Source: Streptomyces sp. NBC_00223 (GTDB lineage Bacteria; Actinomycetota; Actinomycetes; Streptomycetales; Streptomycetaceae). Taken from it: a stretch of DNA of 64,000 nucleotides. The notes under the pieces are model-generated. The model was given only the letters and a program-made list of their open reading frames with translations. It was not told where the DNA came from and searched no databases. A program made the translations under genes and the position numbers. The DNA lies in the NCBI RefSeq assembly GCF_036199905.1, contig NZ_CP108109.1, positions 310,001-374,000 on the forward strand, read 5' to 3'. Within the stretch, counting starts at the first letter, position 1. Every line of letters begins with the position of its first letter. This document shows, piece after piece, positions 41,564 through 50,066 of this stretch.

Positions 41564-41656
41564 CGGGCAACCGCCCACCCCGCGCCGGGCGCGGGCACCC
41601 GAGCCCGCGCCCGGCAGCGACCCGTACCCCCGCCCGTCACCGACAGGAGCACCCTC

Positions 41657-43126
41657 ATGGCCTCCACCACCCTCTCCCCGCCCGTACCCGAGAGCGCCGC
41701 CGGGGACCGCTCCAGCCGGGGCCTGCTGGTCCTGCTGGCCGCGACCTTCATGACCGCGCTCGACATCTTCATCGTCAACGTGGCGATCCCCGCCGTGCAG
41801 AGTGACCTGCACGCGGGGACCGCGGCGATCCAGTGGGTGGTCGCGGGCTTCGGCCTGGCCGTGGCCACCGGGCTGATCACCGCGGGCCGGCTGGGCGACA
41901 TCTTCGGACGGCGGCGGATGTTCGCCGTGGGGCTCGCCCTGTTCACCGTGACCTCGGCGGCCTGCGGCATCGCGCCGACCGCCGGGGACCTGGTGGCGGC
42001 CCGGGTGCTCCAGGGTCTGTCCGCCGCGCTGATGAGCCCCCAGGTGCTGGCGATCCTCCAGACCGCGTACACCGGCAAGGCGCAGGCCCGCGCGTTCGGC
42101 ATGTACGGGCTGACGATGGGCATAGGCGCCGTGTTCGGTCAGCTGATCGGCGGGCTGCTGATCAAGGCGGATGTGCTCGGCCTCGGCTGGCGGGCCTGTT
42201 TCCTGATCAACGTACCGGTCGGGCTGGCCGCGCTGGCCATGGTGCCGCGGGCGCTGGCCGAGTCGAGGGCGCCGCAGCGGCCCCGGCTGGACAACACCGG
42301 TGTGGCGCTGTCCACGGCCGCGGTGGTCGCGCTCGTCCTCCCGCTGATCCAGGGCCGCGAGCTGGGCTGGCCGCTGTGGACCTGGCTGTGCCTGGCGGGC
42401 TCCGCCGTGCTCTTCGCCGTCTTCGCGGCCCATCAGCGCCGGCTCGGGCGGGCCGGCGGCGACCCGGTGCTGAACACCGGGCTGTTCCGGCAGCGCGGCT
42501 TCGGCCTGGGCGCCCTCACCCAGCTGGTGTTCTGGACCGGGCAGGGGTCCTTCTTCCTGATCCTCGCGCTGTATTTGCAGGCGGGCCGCGGTCTGGACGC
42601 GCTCGGCTCGGGGACGGTGTTCCTGTCGATCGGCGCGGGGTATCTGCTGACCTCCACCACCGCGCATCTGACCGCCGCCCGGATGGGTCGCCGTACGGTG
42701 CCGGCCGGGGCGCTGCTGATGGCCGTGGGCCTCGGCGGGCTGTGGGCCGCGGTGCACGCCTCGGGCACCACGGGCAGCCTCTGGGCGCTGGCCCCCGGGC
42801 TGTTCGTCGACGGGGTGGGGATGGGCCTGGTGATCGCGCCGCTCACCCACACCGCGCTGGCGGCGGTCCCGCCGCAGCTGGTCGGTTCGGCCTCGGGGGT
42901 GGTGGCGACCATCCAGCAGATCAGCGGCGCACTCGGTGTCGCCCTGATCGGCATCGTCTTCTACGGCGCGGTCGGCGGCGGCGCTCCCGCCCGCTACCCG
43001 CACGCCCTCGGGCTGGGCCTGGCCTTCCTGCTGGCGCTGGAACTGCTTCTGGCCGCCCTGACCCTCTTCGCGCCGCAAGGCCAAGCAGGGCCGGAGACGG
43101 CGAAGGAAGCACCGGCCCACGAGTGA
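41657..43126 (+). CDS. MFS transporter, DHA2 (14-TMS) drug exporter
   Basis: 489 residues with about fourteen hydrophobic segments. DHA2 motifs: motif D1-like FMTALDIFIVNVAIPAVQ in the first helix, motif A GRLGDIFGRRRMF in loop 2-3, motif B/ RVLQGLSAALMSPQ and motif C-type GMYGLTMGIGAVFGQLIGG (quoted in part: GIGAVFGQLIGG) in helix 5. These mark the EmrB/QacA proton-driven antiporters for drugs or secondary metabolites. It is preceded by the NTF2-like gene and ends in a strong hairpin shared with a convergent oxidoreductase gene. The substrate is unknown. Confidence 0.9.
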   Translation: MASTTLSPPVPESAAGDRSSRGLLVLLAATFMTALDIFIVNVAIPAVQSDLHAGTAAIQWVVAGFGLAVATGLITAGRLGDIFGRRRMFAVGLALFTVTSAACGIAPTAGDLVAARVLQGLSAALMSPQVLAILQTAYTGKAQARAFGMYGLTMGIGAVFGQLIGGLLIKADVLGLGWRACFLINVPVGLAALAMVPRALAESRAPQRPRLDNTGVALSTAAVVALVLPLIQGRELGWPLWTWLCLAGSAVLFAVFAAHQRRLGRAGGDPVLNTGLFRQRGFGLGALTQLVFWTGQGSFFLILALYLQAGRGLDALGSGTVFLSIGAGYLLTSTTAHLTAARMGRRTVPAGALLMAVGLGGLWAAVHASGTTGSLWALAPGLFVDGVGMGLVIAPLTHTALAAVPPQLVGSASGVVATIQQISGALGVALIGIVFYGAVGGGAPARYPHALGLGLAFLLALELLLAALTLFAPQGQAGPETAKEAPAHE

Positions 43127-43134
43127 CCGCATGC

Positions 43135-43168
43135 GTAAGGGGCGTCCACCAAGGTGGGCGCCCCTTAC
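43135..43168. terminator. Strong bidirectional terminator hairpin
   Basis: A 16-bp stem (43135-43150 with 43153-43168; one G-T wobble) with a two-base AA centre lies between the convergent MFS and Ddn-like genes, 8 bp after the MFS stop and 14 bp from the other. Confidence 0.75.
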
Positions 43169-43182
43169 CCGTACCGCCCGGG

Positions 43183-43623
43183 TCAGACGCGGCGCAGCCT
43201 GATCACCGGGATGTCCCGGTCGGTCTTCTTCTGGTAGTCCTCGTAGGGCGCGTAGACCTCCAGCAGGATCGGCCACACCCGGGCCTTCTCGGGCGCCGGG
43301 AGGACTTCGGCGCGGGCGGCGAACCGCTCGCCGTTCACCCGTACGTGAACCTCGGGGTTCTCACGGAGGCTGAGGAACCACTTGGGGTGCTCGGGCGCGC
43401 CGCCCTTGGACGCGACGATCAGATAGTCGTCGCCGTCACGCCCGTAGATCAGCACCGTACGGTGCCAGTCGCCGCTGACGCGGCCCTGGTAGTCGATGAG
43501 CAGGCAGGGCGAGCCGTTCATGTCGGTGCCCTCGGCGCCGCCGGACTCCTCGTAACGGCGGGCCTGGTCGGCCACCCACTGGTCGGAGCTGAGTTTCACG
43601 GCGGTGGGATCGTATGCGGTCAT
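43183..43623 (-). CDS. Nitroreductase / deazaflavin (F420)-dependent oxidoreductase family protein
   Basis: 146 residues from the ATG at 43623, with AGGAGG 8 nt upstream. It matches the Ddn-like split-barrel family: GSPCLLIDYQGRVSGDWHRT, VLIYGRDGDDYLIVASKGGAPEHPKWF (quoted in part: YLIVASKGGAPEHPKWF) and LRENPEVHVRVNGERF, ending YQKKTDRDIPVIRL. Members use reduced F420, a cofactor common in actinobacteria, to reduce quinones, nitro compounds or menaquinone. The physiological substrate is not known. It is convergent with the MFS gene and unrelated in operon terms to the PspAB gene upstream. Confidence 0.88.
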   Translation of the reverse strand: MTAYDPTAVKLSSDQWVADQARRYEESGGAEGTDMNGSPCLLIDYQGRVSGDWHRTVLIYGRDGDDYLIVASKGGAPEHPKWFLSLRENPEVHVRVNGERFAARAEVLPAPEKARVWPILLEVYAPYEDYQKKTDRDIPVIRLRRV

Positions 43624-43718
43624 GCGGATGCCTCCTGGGGGGAAGTGCGTCGGCAATGATTTCCACCATAGGCGCGGCGGCGGCGCGCCGGAGGCGTCAC
43701 GGGCCCGGCGCGCCACGG

Positions 43719-44270
43719 TCACAGGCCGGGTGCGCCCCAGACCGGGAACCAGCGCGACAGGTCCTCCTCCAGCCGCAGATCGTTGGCGACGAGCGCCTTC
43801 ACCTGGAGCTCCAGCGCGTTGTCCCGCTTCTCGCCGGGCAGCGGGGCGAAAGGGTAGAAGGAACCTCGTTTGTAGAGGTAGACGAGGGCCAGCGACCGGC
43901 CGGCCGGGTTCCGGAAACCGACCAGGGAGCAGAGCAGCTGCGGGCCGAAGCCGTGCTCCTCAAGCGCGGAGTTCACGGCGTGCAGATCGGTGACGAGGTC
44001 GGTGGTCCCGCTCGGGTCGTGGCGGGACAGCAGCCAGGTGTAGCCGTAGGAGTCCTGGCTGGACTCCACGGAGATCAGGGCGTGCAGATCCTGCTGGATC
44101 TCGGTGAAGGCGCCGCCCTCGACAGCGGCGAAGCAGACCGAGCCGAGCCCGGTGGGCCGCAGGTCGCTCGCCGCCTCCAGGGTGATGGCGGCCGAGGTGA
44201 GCCCGAAGAGCTGGTCGAGGTCGGGACGGACCGGCTTGCTGCGGCCGAGCAGCACGTCCAGCAGGCCCAT
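43719..44270 (-). CDS. pspAB: PspA-associated protein PspAB
   Basis: 183 residues from the ATG at 44270. The start GLLDVLLGRSKPVRPDLDQLF, the mid-protein TWLLSRHDPSGTTDLVTDLH and the end DLRLEEDLSRWFPVWG match actinobacterial PspAB proteins, encoded next to htpX. They are associated by name and by genome context with the phage-shock/envelope-stress response; the molecular role is unresolved. The start shares one base with the htpX stop (TGATG), so the pair is translationally coupled. No membrane segment is evident. Confidence 0.85.
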   Translation of the reverse strand: MGLLDVLLGRSKPVRPDLDQLFGLTSAAITLEAASDLRPTGLGSVCFAAVEGGAFTEIQQDLHALISVESSQDSYGYTWLLSRHDPSGTTDLVTDLHAVNSALEEHGFGPQLLCSLVGFRNPAGRSLALVYLYKRGSFYPFAPLPGEKRDNALELQVKALVANDLRLEEDLSRWFPVWGAPGL

Positions 44271-45169
44271 CAGCGCCGGTCCAGTTCGAGGGTGATGCGG
44301 CCGAGCTGCTCCAGCCGCTGTTCGAGGGTGGGGTGGGTGGACAGCAGCTTGGAGACGGCGCCGTCGGAGGCGAGCGCGGGCGCGAAGTAGAAGGCGTTGA
44401 AGGGCTCGACCTTGCGCAGGTCCCTGGTGGGGATGGCGGCGATCTGCCCGCTGACCTTGGTGAGCGCCGAGGCGAGCGAGGACGGCCGGCCGGTGAGCAG
44501 GGCGGCGCTGCGGTCGGCGGACAGCTCGCGGTAGCGCGACAGCATCCGGGTGAGCAGGAAGCTGACGGCGTAGACGACGGCGCTGACCAGCGGCACCAGG
44601 ATGAAGATGATCGCGGTGCCGGGGTCGCGGGCCCGGCGGAAGCCGCCGTACAGCCCGATCCGGGTGACTATGCCGGCCAGGATGCCCAGGAAGGAGGCGA
44701 TGGTCATCACGGCGACGTCCTTGTGCGCCACGTGCGAGAGCTCGTGGGCGATGACGCCCTCCAGCTCGTCGGGCTCCAGGCGGCGCAGCAGGCCGGTGGT
44801 GGCGCACACCATCGTGTTCTTCCGGTTGCGCCCGGTGGCGAAGGCGTTCGGCACGTCGGAGTCGGCGATCGCGACCCGGGGCTTGGGCAGGTCGCCCAGC
44901 GCGCAGATACGGTCCACGACGCCGTGCAACTCGGGGGCCTGCTCCGGGGTGACCTCGTGGGCGCCCATGCTGAAGGCCGCGATCCGGTCGCTGAACCAGA
45001 ACTGGGCGATGAAGAGGATGCCGGCGACGACGGCGATCAGCGGCCAGGCTCCGTGTATCAGGACGACCAGCGCGCCGACGAAGACGACATAGAGAAGTCC
45101 GATCAGGAACATGGTGACGACCATCCGGGTCGTCAGTCCCCGGTCGGCTGAAAAGCGGTTACGCGGCAT
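44270..45169 (-). CDS. htpX: Zinc metalloprotease HtpX
   Basis: 299 residues, ATG at 45169. Two N-terminal transmembrane helices (MFLIGLLYVVFVGALVVLI and LIAVVAGILFIAQFWF) precede the M48 catalytic domain with zinc site EGVIAHELSHVAHKD (about His140/His144), followed by two more membrane helices and ELSADRSAALLTG, which gives the third ligand glutamate. FATGRNRKNTMVCATTGLL is the family signature before the zinc site. HtpX degrades misfolded membrane proteins during envelope stress. It heads the two-gene unit with pspAB. Confidence 0.93.
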   Translation of the reverse strand: MPRNRFSADRGLTTRMVVTMFLIGLLYVVFVGALVVLIHGAWPLIAVVAGILFIAQFWFSDRIAAFSMGAHEVTPEQAPELHGVVDRICALGDLPKPRVAIADSDVPNAFATGRNRKNTMVCATTGLLRRLEPDELEGVIAHELSHVAHKDVAVMTIASFLGILAGIVTRIGLYGGFRRARDPGTAIIFILVPLVSAVVYAVSFLLTRMLSRYRELSADRSAALLTGRPSSLASALTKVSGQIAAIPTRDLRKVEPFNAFYFAPALASDGAVSKLLSTHPTLEQRLEQLGRITLELDRR

Positions 45170-45305
45170 GGCCCCTCCCGAGTCGTGCGGGGCGCTGGTC
45201 GCGGGGCGCGGCCACGCGTCTCCACTGTCGATTGTGCCTCTTTTTCAGCTTTCGCCCCCTTCCACCCAACGATGCAACGACCAGGACGACCCGGTCGGTT
45301 CCGCA

Positions 45306-46259
45306 TTATTCGGCCGAAGTGAGGATCAGCTTCCCAAAGGTGCGTCTGGCCCGCAGATCCGCGTGGGCGCGGGCGGCCCCGGACAGCGGGTAGACCCCGC
45401 CGATCCTGGGCCTGAGCAGCCCCTTCGCGGTCATGGTGAGCAGTTCGGTCATCGGCTCGCGGTACATCCCTGGGCGGCCCAGGCAGTGCGCGAGCCAGAA
45501 GCCGACGACCGCCCGGGAGCTGCCCATCAGCCGGGCGGCCTGGAGGGGGGTCGGCGGGGTCCGCGAGGCCATACCGTAAATGACCAGGCGGCCGAAGGGC
45601 GCGAGGGCGGCGAGCGAGGCGTCGAAGACCGGGCCGCCGGTCATCTCCAGCACGATGTCGACCTTGCGGCCGCCGTTGGCCTCGACGAGGCGTTCCCTGA
45701 GGTCGGTGGGGTCGGCGTCGACGGCCACGTCCGCGCCCAGTTCGAGCGCGAGTTCGCGCTTCTCCTTGGACGAGGCGGTGGCGATCACCCGTCCGGCGCC
45801 GTACTCCTTGGCGAGCTGGACGGCGAGCGAGCCGGTGCCGCCGGCCGCCGCCTGCACCACGACGCTCTCCCCCCGGGCGATCCGCGCCGAGGTGCGCAGC
45901 AGATGCCAGGCGGTCAGACCCTGGACGACGAGGGCGAGCGCCTGCCCGTCGGAGACGCCGTCCGGTACGTCGTGCGCCAGGTAGTCCTGGGCCACGGCCT
46001 TCTCCGCGTAGCCGCCGTTCTCGGTGAGGGCGACGACCCGGCGCCCGTCGGGGGTGCGGCCGACGACCTCGGCGCCGGGTACCAGCGGGAGCGTGGACCG
46101 GGAGAGGTAGGAGTTCTCCACCGTGTGGGTGTCGGCGTAGTTGACGCCCGCGGAGTCCACGTCGATCAGCACCTGGCCCGGGCCAGGGACGGGGTCGGGC
46201 AGTTCCGCTTCGCGCAGCACCTCGGGGCCGCCGAACTCGGTGATCTGGATCGCGCGCAC
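45306..46259 (-). CDS. Quinone oxidoreductase (zinc-independent MDR family)
   Basis: 317 residues from the GTG at 46259, preceded by AGGAGA at 6-nt spacing. The protein opens RAIQITEFGGPEVLREAELP, has the GVNYADTHTVE substrate loop, the NADPH-binding region VVVQAAAGGTGSLAVQLAKEYGA with AAGGTGS (quoted in part), and lacks the structural zinc cysteines, as in QorA/zeta-crystallin. It reduces quinones or conjugated enals with NADPH. A perfect TACCGAC/GTCGGTA palindrome 60-75 bp upstream suggests control by a TetR-family regulator. Confidence 0.88.
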   Translation of the reverse strand: MRAIQITEFGGPEVLREAELPDPVPGPGQVLIDVDSAGVNYADTHTVENSYLSRSTLPLVPGAEVVGRTPDGRRVVALTENGGYAEKAVAQDYLAHDVPDGVSDGQALALVVQGLTAWHLLRTSARIARGESVVVQAAAGGTGSLAVQLAKEYGAGRVIATASSKEKRELALELGADVAVDADPTDLRERLVEANGGRKVDIVLEMTGGPVFDASLAALAPFGRLVIYGMASRTPPTPLQAARLMGSSRAVVGFWLAHCLGRPGMYREPMTELLTMTAKGLLRPRIGGVYPLSGAARAHADLRARRTFGKLILTSAE

Positions 46260-46319
46260 GACGACTCTCCTCGCGGGATACCCGGGGCCTACCGGCCGGT
46301 ACGGCCTCTCCCTCCAGAC

Positions 46320-46335
46320 TACCGACTGGTCGGTA
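46320..46335. promoter_or_regulatory. TetR-type operator palindrome upstream of the quinone oxidoreductase
   Basis: TACCGAC (46320-46326), TG, GTCGGTA (46329-46335) is a perfect 7-bp inverted repeat. ACCGACxxGTCGGT-like sites are typical of TetR-family repressors. The regulator is not in the window. Further upstream (46370-46445) CGGACCG/CGATCGG-type short words recur, which looks like low-complexity sequence. Confidence 0.55.
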
Positions 46336-46477
46336 TGGCGTGCGTATATCCCGGGAGCCCGTCTCAAAACGGCCGTCTCGGACCGATCGGAGCGGGCCGA
46401 TCGGACCGGAGCGGCCGGACCGGACGGCCGGATCGGACCGTGGTCCTCTCGGGCGGGCCGGGTTCGGGCGAGCCGGT

Positions 46478-47638
46478 TCAGACGGCCGGCACCGGGCGCG
46501 CGGGCGGCGGGCCGACATAGCGCGCGGCCGGGCGGATGATCTTGCTGTCCTCGGCCTGCTCCAGGATGTTGGCGCTCCAGCCCACCACCCGGGCGGCGGC
46601 GAAGGTCGGAGTGAACATCTCCCTCGGCAGTCCGCACAGCTCCATCACCACACCGGCGAAGAACTCCACGTTGATGTGCAGGTCGCGGCCCGGCTTCAGC
46701 TCGGCGAGTATCGCCTCGGCCCGCTCCTCGACCTGGACGGCGAAGTCCACGAGGTCGCCGCCGAAGTCGCGCGCGATGCCCTTGAGCAGGCGGGAACGCG
46801 GGTCCTCCGTGCGGTAGACGGGGTGGCCGAAGCCCATGATCCGGTCCCCGGCCCGGATGTGGGCGCGCAGCCACCCGTCGATCCGGTCCGGTGTCCCGAT
46901 GGCGTCCAGGGTGTCGAGCGCGCGGCTGGGCGCGCCGCCGTGCAGCGGTCCGGACAGCGCGCCGACCGCGCCGACCAGGCAGGCGGCGAGGTCCGCGCCC
47001 GTGGAGGCGATGACGCGGGCGGTGAAGGTCGAGGCGTTGAAGCCGTGGTCGACCGTCGAGATCAGATAGCGCTCGACCGCCCGCGCGTGGGCCGGGTCGG
47101 GCTCCTGGCCGGTCAACATGTAGAGGTAGTTGGCCGCGTACGGCAGGTCGTCACGCGGGGGCACCGGATCGAGCCCCTGCCCGAGCCGGTACAGCGCGGT
47201 GAGCAGGGTCGGCACGGCGGCGCAGGCGGCCAGCGCGTCGGCGAGCCGCTGCTCGGGGTCGAGGTCGTACAGCGGCCGGAAGCCGGCGGCGGCCCCGGCG
47301 AGCGACAGGGCGGTACGCAGCCCCGCGAGCGGCCCGGAGGGCGCGGTGGCGCGGGCGATGGCGGGGAGCGCGGCGGTCACCTCGGCGGGCAGGTGCCGCA
47401 GCGCCGCCGTCCTGACGGTGAAGGCGGCCCGCTCGGCCACGTCGGGCAGTGTGCCGTGGAACATCAGATGCCAGACGTCCTCGAAGCCGCGGCTCTCGGC
47501 AAGCTCAACGGCCGAGAACTCCCGGTAGTGGTAGAAGCCCTCGGCCCCGCGGACGTCGCCGAGGGCCGTCTCGGTGACGATCACGCCCTTGAGGCCGCGG
47601 GGCACGTCGATCGGGGCGGTGGACTCGATGGTCGGCAT
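46478..47638 (-). CDS. Citrate synthase / 2-methylcitrate synthase
   Basis: 386 residues, ATG at 47638 with a strong AAGGAGGAA site. Type II bacterial citrate synthase: TVDHGFNASTFTARVIASTGAD (quoted in part: DHGFNASTFTARVIAST), first catalytic histidine in GALSGPLHGGAPSRAL (about His216), second in RIMGFGHPVYRTEDPR (about His255), and the acid position in LHINVEFFAGVVMELCG, here glutamate where many family members have aspartate. It condenses acetyl-CoA or propionyl-CoA with oxaloacetate. It is divergent from a second, HTH-fused citrate synthase, with a repeat-rich 107-bp gap. Confidence 0.9.
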   Translation of the reverse strand: MPTIESTAPIDVPRGLKGVIVTETALGDVRGAEGFYHYREFSAVELAESRGFEDVWHLMFHGTLPDVAERAAFTVRTAALRHLPAEVTAALPAIARATAPSGPLAGLRTALSLAGAAAGFRPLYDLDPEQRLADALAACAAVPTLLTALYRLGQGLDPVPPRDDLPYAANYLYMLTGQEPDPAHARAVERYLISTVDHGFNASTFTARVIASTGADLAACLVGAVGALSGPLHGGAPSRALDTLDAIGTPDRIDGWLRAHIRAGDRIMGFGHPVYRTEDPRSRLLKGIARDFGGDLVDFAVQVEERAEAILAELKPGRDLHINVEFFAGVVMELCGLPREMFTPTFAAARVVGWSANILEQAEDSKIIRPAARYVGPPPARPVPAV

Positions 47639-47690
47639 GGTCTTCCTCCTTGAGTATGTACTTGACTGTCCATGATTGATTACTGGCCTG

Positions 47691-47716
47691 TCAATGTTGA
47701 TTGAATCAATGTTGAT
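47691..47716. promoter_or_regulatory. Operator-like repeats between the two divergent citrate synthase genes
   Basis: TCAATGTTGAT occurs twice as a direct repeat (47691-47701 and 47706-47716, 15-bp period) and the two overlap a perfect palindrome TTGATT-G-AATCAA (47697-47709). This AT-rich island stands out from the surrounding GC-rich DNA. On the minus strand TTGACA follows 3 bp from the repeat and may be a -35 box for the citrate synthase gene; no clear -10 was found. Confidence 0.55.
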
Positions 47717-47745
47717 CCCGGGCTGGATAGGGATACGGTGAGGCC

Positions 47746-49029
47746 ATGACGCAGCAGGAGGGGGACGGCGGCACCGTCCCGGGCGGTGGCGAGGGCGACG
47801 ACGGCAGGATCGGTACGCGGGAGGCGGCCCGGCGGCTCGGCGTCAAGCCGGAGACGCTGTACGCGTACGTCAGCCGCGGTCTGCTCGGCAGCCGGCGGGC
47901 GGCCGGCGGGCGGGGCAGCACCTTCGACCCGGCGGAGGTCGCGGCGCTGGCCGGGCGCGGCAGAGCCGCCGCCCCCGCGGAGCCGCCCGAGGGCGACTGG
48001 GGCCGGGTGCGTACGGGGATCACCCTCATCGAGGGCGACCGCTGCTACTTCCGCGGTGTCGACGCGACGGCGCTGGCCGAGGCGTACGGCTACGAGGAGG
48101 TCGCCGAGTGGCTGTGGACGGGGGTGCTGCGGCCCGGGAAGCGCTTCACCGCGCCCGCCCGGCCGCTCGCGGCGGCGCGGGCGGCGGCCGGGGCGCTGCC
48201 CGCGGACAGCGGTCCGATGGACCGGCTGCGGGTCGCCGTGATCGCGGCGGGGAGCGCGGACCCGCTGCGGTTCGATCTGTCGCGGGAAGCGGTGCTGGGA
48301 TCCGCGCGGAGCCTGATCCCGACGCTGGTCGACGCGCTGCCAGGGGCCGGGCCGCCGGTCGGGGAAGGTGAGCCGCTGGCCGGGCGGCTGTGGTCGCGGC
48401 TGACCGCGGCGCCGGCCGACGAGGCGTCGCTGCGGGTGCTGGACGCGGCGCTCGCCCTGCTCGTCGACCACGATCTGGCGGCCTCCACGCTGGCCGCCCG
48501 GGTCGCCGCGTCGGCCCGGGCGCATCCGTACGCGGTGGTCTCGGCGGGGCTGGGCGCGCTGGACGGACCGCTGCACGGGCAGGCCAGCGCGTTGGTGCAC
48601 CGGATGCTCGCCGAGGTGCTTGAGCGCGGCAGCGCGGGCCCGGTGGTCGCCGAGCAGCTGCGGGCCGGACAGCGGATTCCGGGCCTGGGCCACCGGCTCT
48701 ACCGGGGCGAGGACCCGCGGGCCCGGCTGCTCCTCACCCTCCTCGACCGGGTCCCCGCGGCGGCCGACGCGCTGGCGGCGGCCCGGGACGTGCTGACGAC
48801 CACGGCCCGGCACGGCCCGCTGCACGCGAACGTCGACCTGGCGCTCGGTGTGCTGTCGGTGTCGTGCGGGATGCCTGCCGAGGCGGGCGAGACGGTCTTC
48901 GCGGTGGCCCGTACGGCGGGGTGGATCGCGCACGCGCTGGAGGAGTACGGGGAGCGGCCGCTGCGGATGCGCCCGCTCGGCGCGTACGACGGCCCCCGCC
49001 CGCCCCAGCCCCTCCCGTCGCCGCACTGA
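47746..49029 (+). CDS. Citrate synthase-like protein with N-terminal helix-turn-helix domain
   Basis: 427 residues. Residues about 20-68 form a MerR/excisionase-like HTH: GRIGTREAARRLGVKPETLY, AYVSRGLLGSRR, GSTFDPAEVAALA. The rest is a citrate synthase fold with conserved positions: GALDGPLHGQASALVHRM (first His, about 279), IPGLGHRLYRGEDPRA (second His, about 318) and HANVDLALGVLSVSCG (catalytic Asp, about 367), so activity is possible. An extra feature is the shortened small domain. The divergent promoter region carries direct repeats and a palindrome, the natural binding place for the HTH. It may be an enzyme, a metabolite-sensing regulator, or both; this is inference. Confidence 0.85.
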   Translation: MTQQEGDGGTVPGGGEGDDGRIGTREAARRLGVKPETLYAYVSRGLLGSRRAAGGRGSTFDPAEVAALAGRGRAAAPAEPPEGDWGRVRTGITLIEGDRCYFRGVDATALAEAYGYEEVAEWLWTGVLRPGKRFTAPARPLAAARAAAGALPADSGPMDRLRVAVIAAGSADPLRFDLSREAVLGSARSLIPTLVDALPGAGPPVGEGEPLAGRLWSRLTAAPADEASLRVLDAALALLVDHDLAASTLAARVAASARAHPYAVVSAGLGALDGPLHGQASALVHRMLAEVLERGSAGPVVAEQLRAGQRIPGLGHRLYRGEDPRARLLLTLLDRVPAAADALAAARDVLTTTARHGPLHANVDLALGVLSVSCGMPAEAGETVFAVARTAGWIAHALEEYGERPLRMRPLGAYDGPRPPQPLPSPH

Positions 49030-49186
49030 CCCCGGCCCGCCCCCACCCGCGGGGCTGACCGGGCCCGCCGGACGCCGCCCCGCGCGGGATGACCGCTCTT
49101 GGTGGCGGGGTCCTGCGGCGGGCGCGGCTCGCCGACCGGCCCGTGCGCCCGGGAGAGTGGGACCGGCCCCGGGCCGGACGCTGGGG

Positions 49187-49399
49187 TCAGACCGGGGTGC
49201 GGTGGGGGGCGCGGGTGATCAGGGCGGTCCATTCGGTGTCGGCCTGGCCCGGCACCATGCGGCCCGCCGAGCGCCACTGCGCGGCGAGTGCCGCGTACAC
49301 GGGCGCGTCGGAACCCCGCAGCGCCGGGCCGCCCCTGGAGGTGTGGCGGCCGTGGCCGCCGCCCGTACCGTCGTCGCGAATCCACTGCGTTCCTGCCAT
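49187..49399 (-). CDS. Small conserved-looking hypothetical protein
   Basis: 70 residues from the ATG at 49399 (an upstream ATG at 49426 is also in frame). The C-terminal half, PVYAALAAQWRSAGRMVPGQADTEWTALI, has an Ala-Ala-Gln-Trp-Arg helix and proline-glycine turn like small basic proteins in other Streptomyces, and the N-terminal half is Gly/His/Arg-rich (GTGGGHGRHTSRGG). No ribosome site is clear, so coding status is uncertain. It is convergent with the HTH-citrate synthase and divergent from the thioredoxin gene. Confidence 0.45.
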   Translation of the reverse strand: MAGTQWIRDDGTGGGHGRHTSRGGPALRGSDAPVYAALAAQWRSAGRMVPGQADTEWTALITRAPHRTPV

Positions 49400-49519
49400 A
49401 TGCCGAACAACGAGACATGAGCGCATGGCGCCACCGCGCGCGCCCAACCGCACCTGAATGAGTGAACAGTGCACGGATGCGCTCAGGAATTTCCGGCGAC
49501 CGTGACCCGTTGTGCGGGC

Positions 49520-49891
49520 ATGACCACTGTGGAGCTGACCAAGGAGAACTTCGACGAGGTCGTGTCGTCGCACGACTTCGTCCTCATCGACTTCTGGGCC
49601 CCCTGGTGCCCTCCGTGCCGGAGCTTCGCGCCGGTCTACGACAAGGCTTCGGGCAAGCACGAGGATCTGGTGTTCGCCAAGGTGGACACCGAGGCGCAGC
49701 CGGAGCTGGCGGCCGCCTTCCAGATCCAGTCGATCCCGACCCTCATGATCGTCCGTGACAAGGTCGCCGTCTTCGCCCAGCCCGGCGCCCTTCCGGAACC
49801 CGCGCTGGAGGACATCATCGCCCAGGCCCGCGCCCTCGACATGGACGAGGTCCGCAAGTCGGTGGCCGAGGCCCAGGGCGGCGCCCGCTAG
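49520..49891 (+). CDS. Thioredoxin
   Basis: 123 residues from the ATG at 49520. The redox site is FWAPWCPPCRSFAP (Cys about 31 and 34), a CPPC variant of the usual CGPC, and the cis-proline is in IQSIPTLMIVRD. Typical thioredoxin topology is complete and no signal peptide is present, so it acts in the cytoplasm. A C-terminal extension of about 15 residues (DEVRKSVAEAQGGAR) follows the last helix. The CPPC active site changes the redox potential relative to classical TrxA and is known from other actinobacterial thioredoxins. It is a single-gene unit. Confidence 0.93.
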   Translation: MTTVELTKENFDEVVSSHDFVLIDFWAPWCPPCRSFAPVYDKASGKHEDLVFAKVDTEAQPELAAAFQIQSIPTLMIVRDKVAVFAQPGALPEPALEDIIAQARALDMDEVRKSVAEAQGGAR

Positions 49892-50066
49892 TCCGACACC
49901 CGACCGGCCCCGGGACCCGCCGGTTCCGGGGCCGACCCATGCCCGTACGCACGGCGCCCAGCGAGCGTCCCGGCCCGCCGGCCCCCGCCCACCGGAAACG
50001 CCCGCCGGACACGCGCCCGACCCTCGGTCCGGCCGCGCTGTCAGTGGTGGTGCCTACGCTCGGAGC

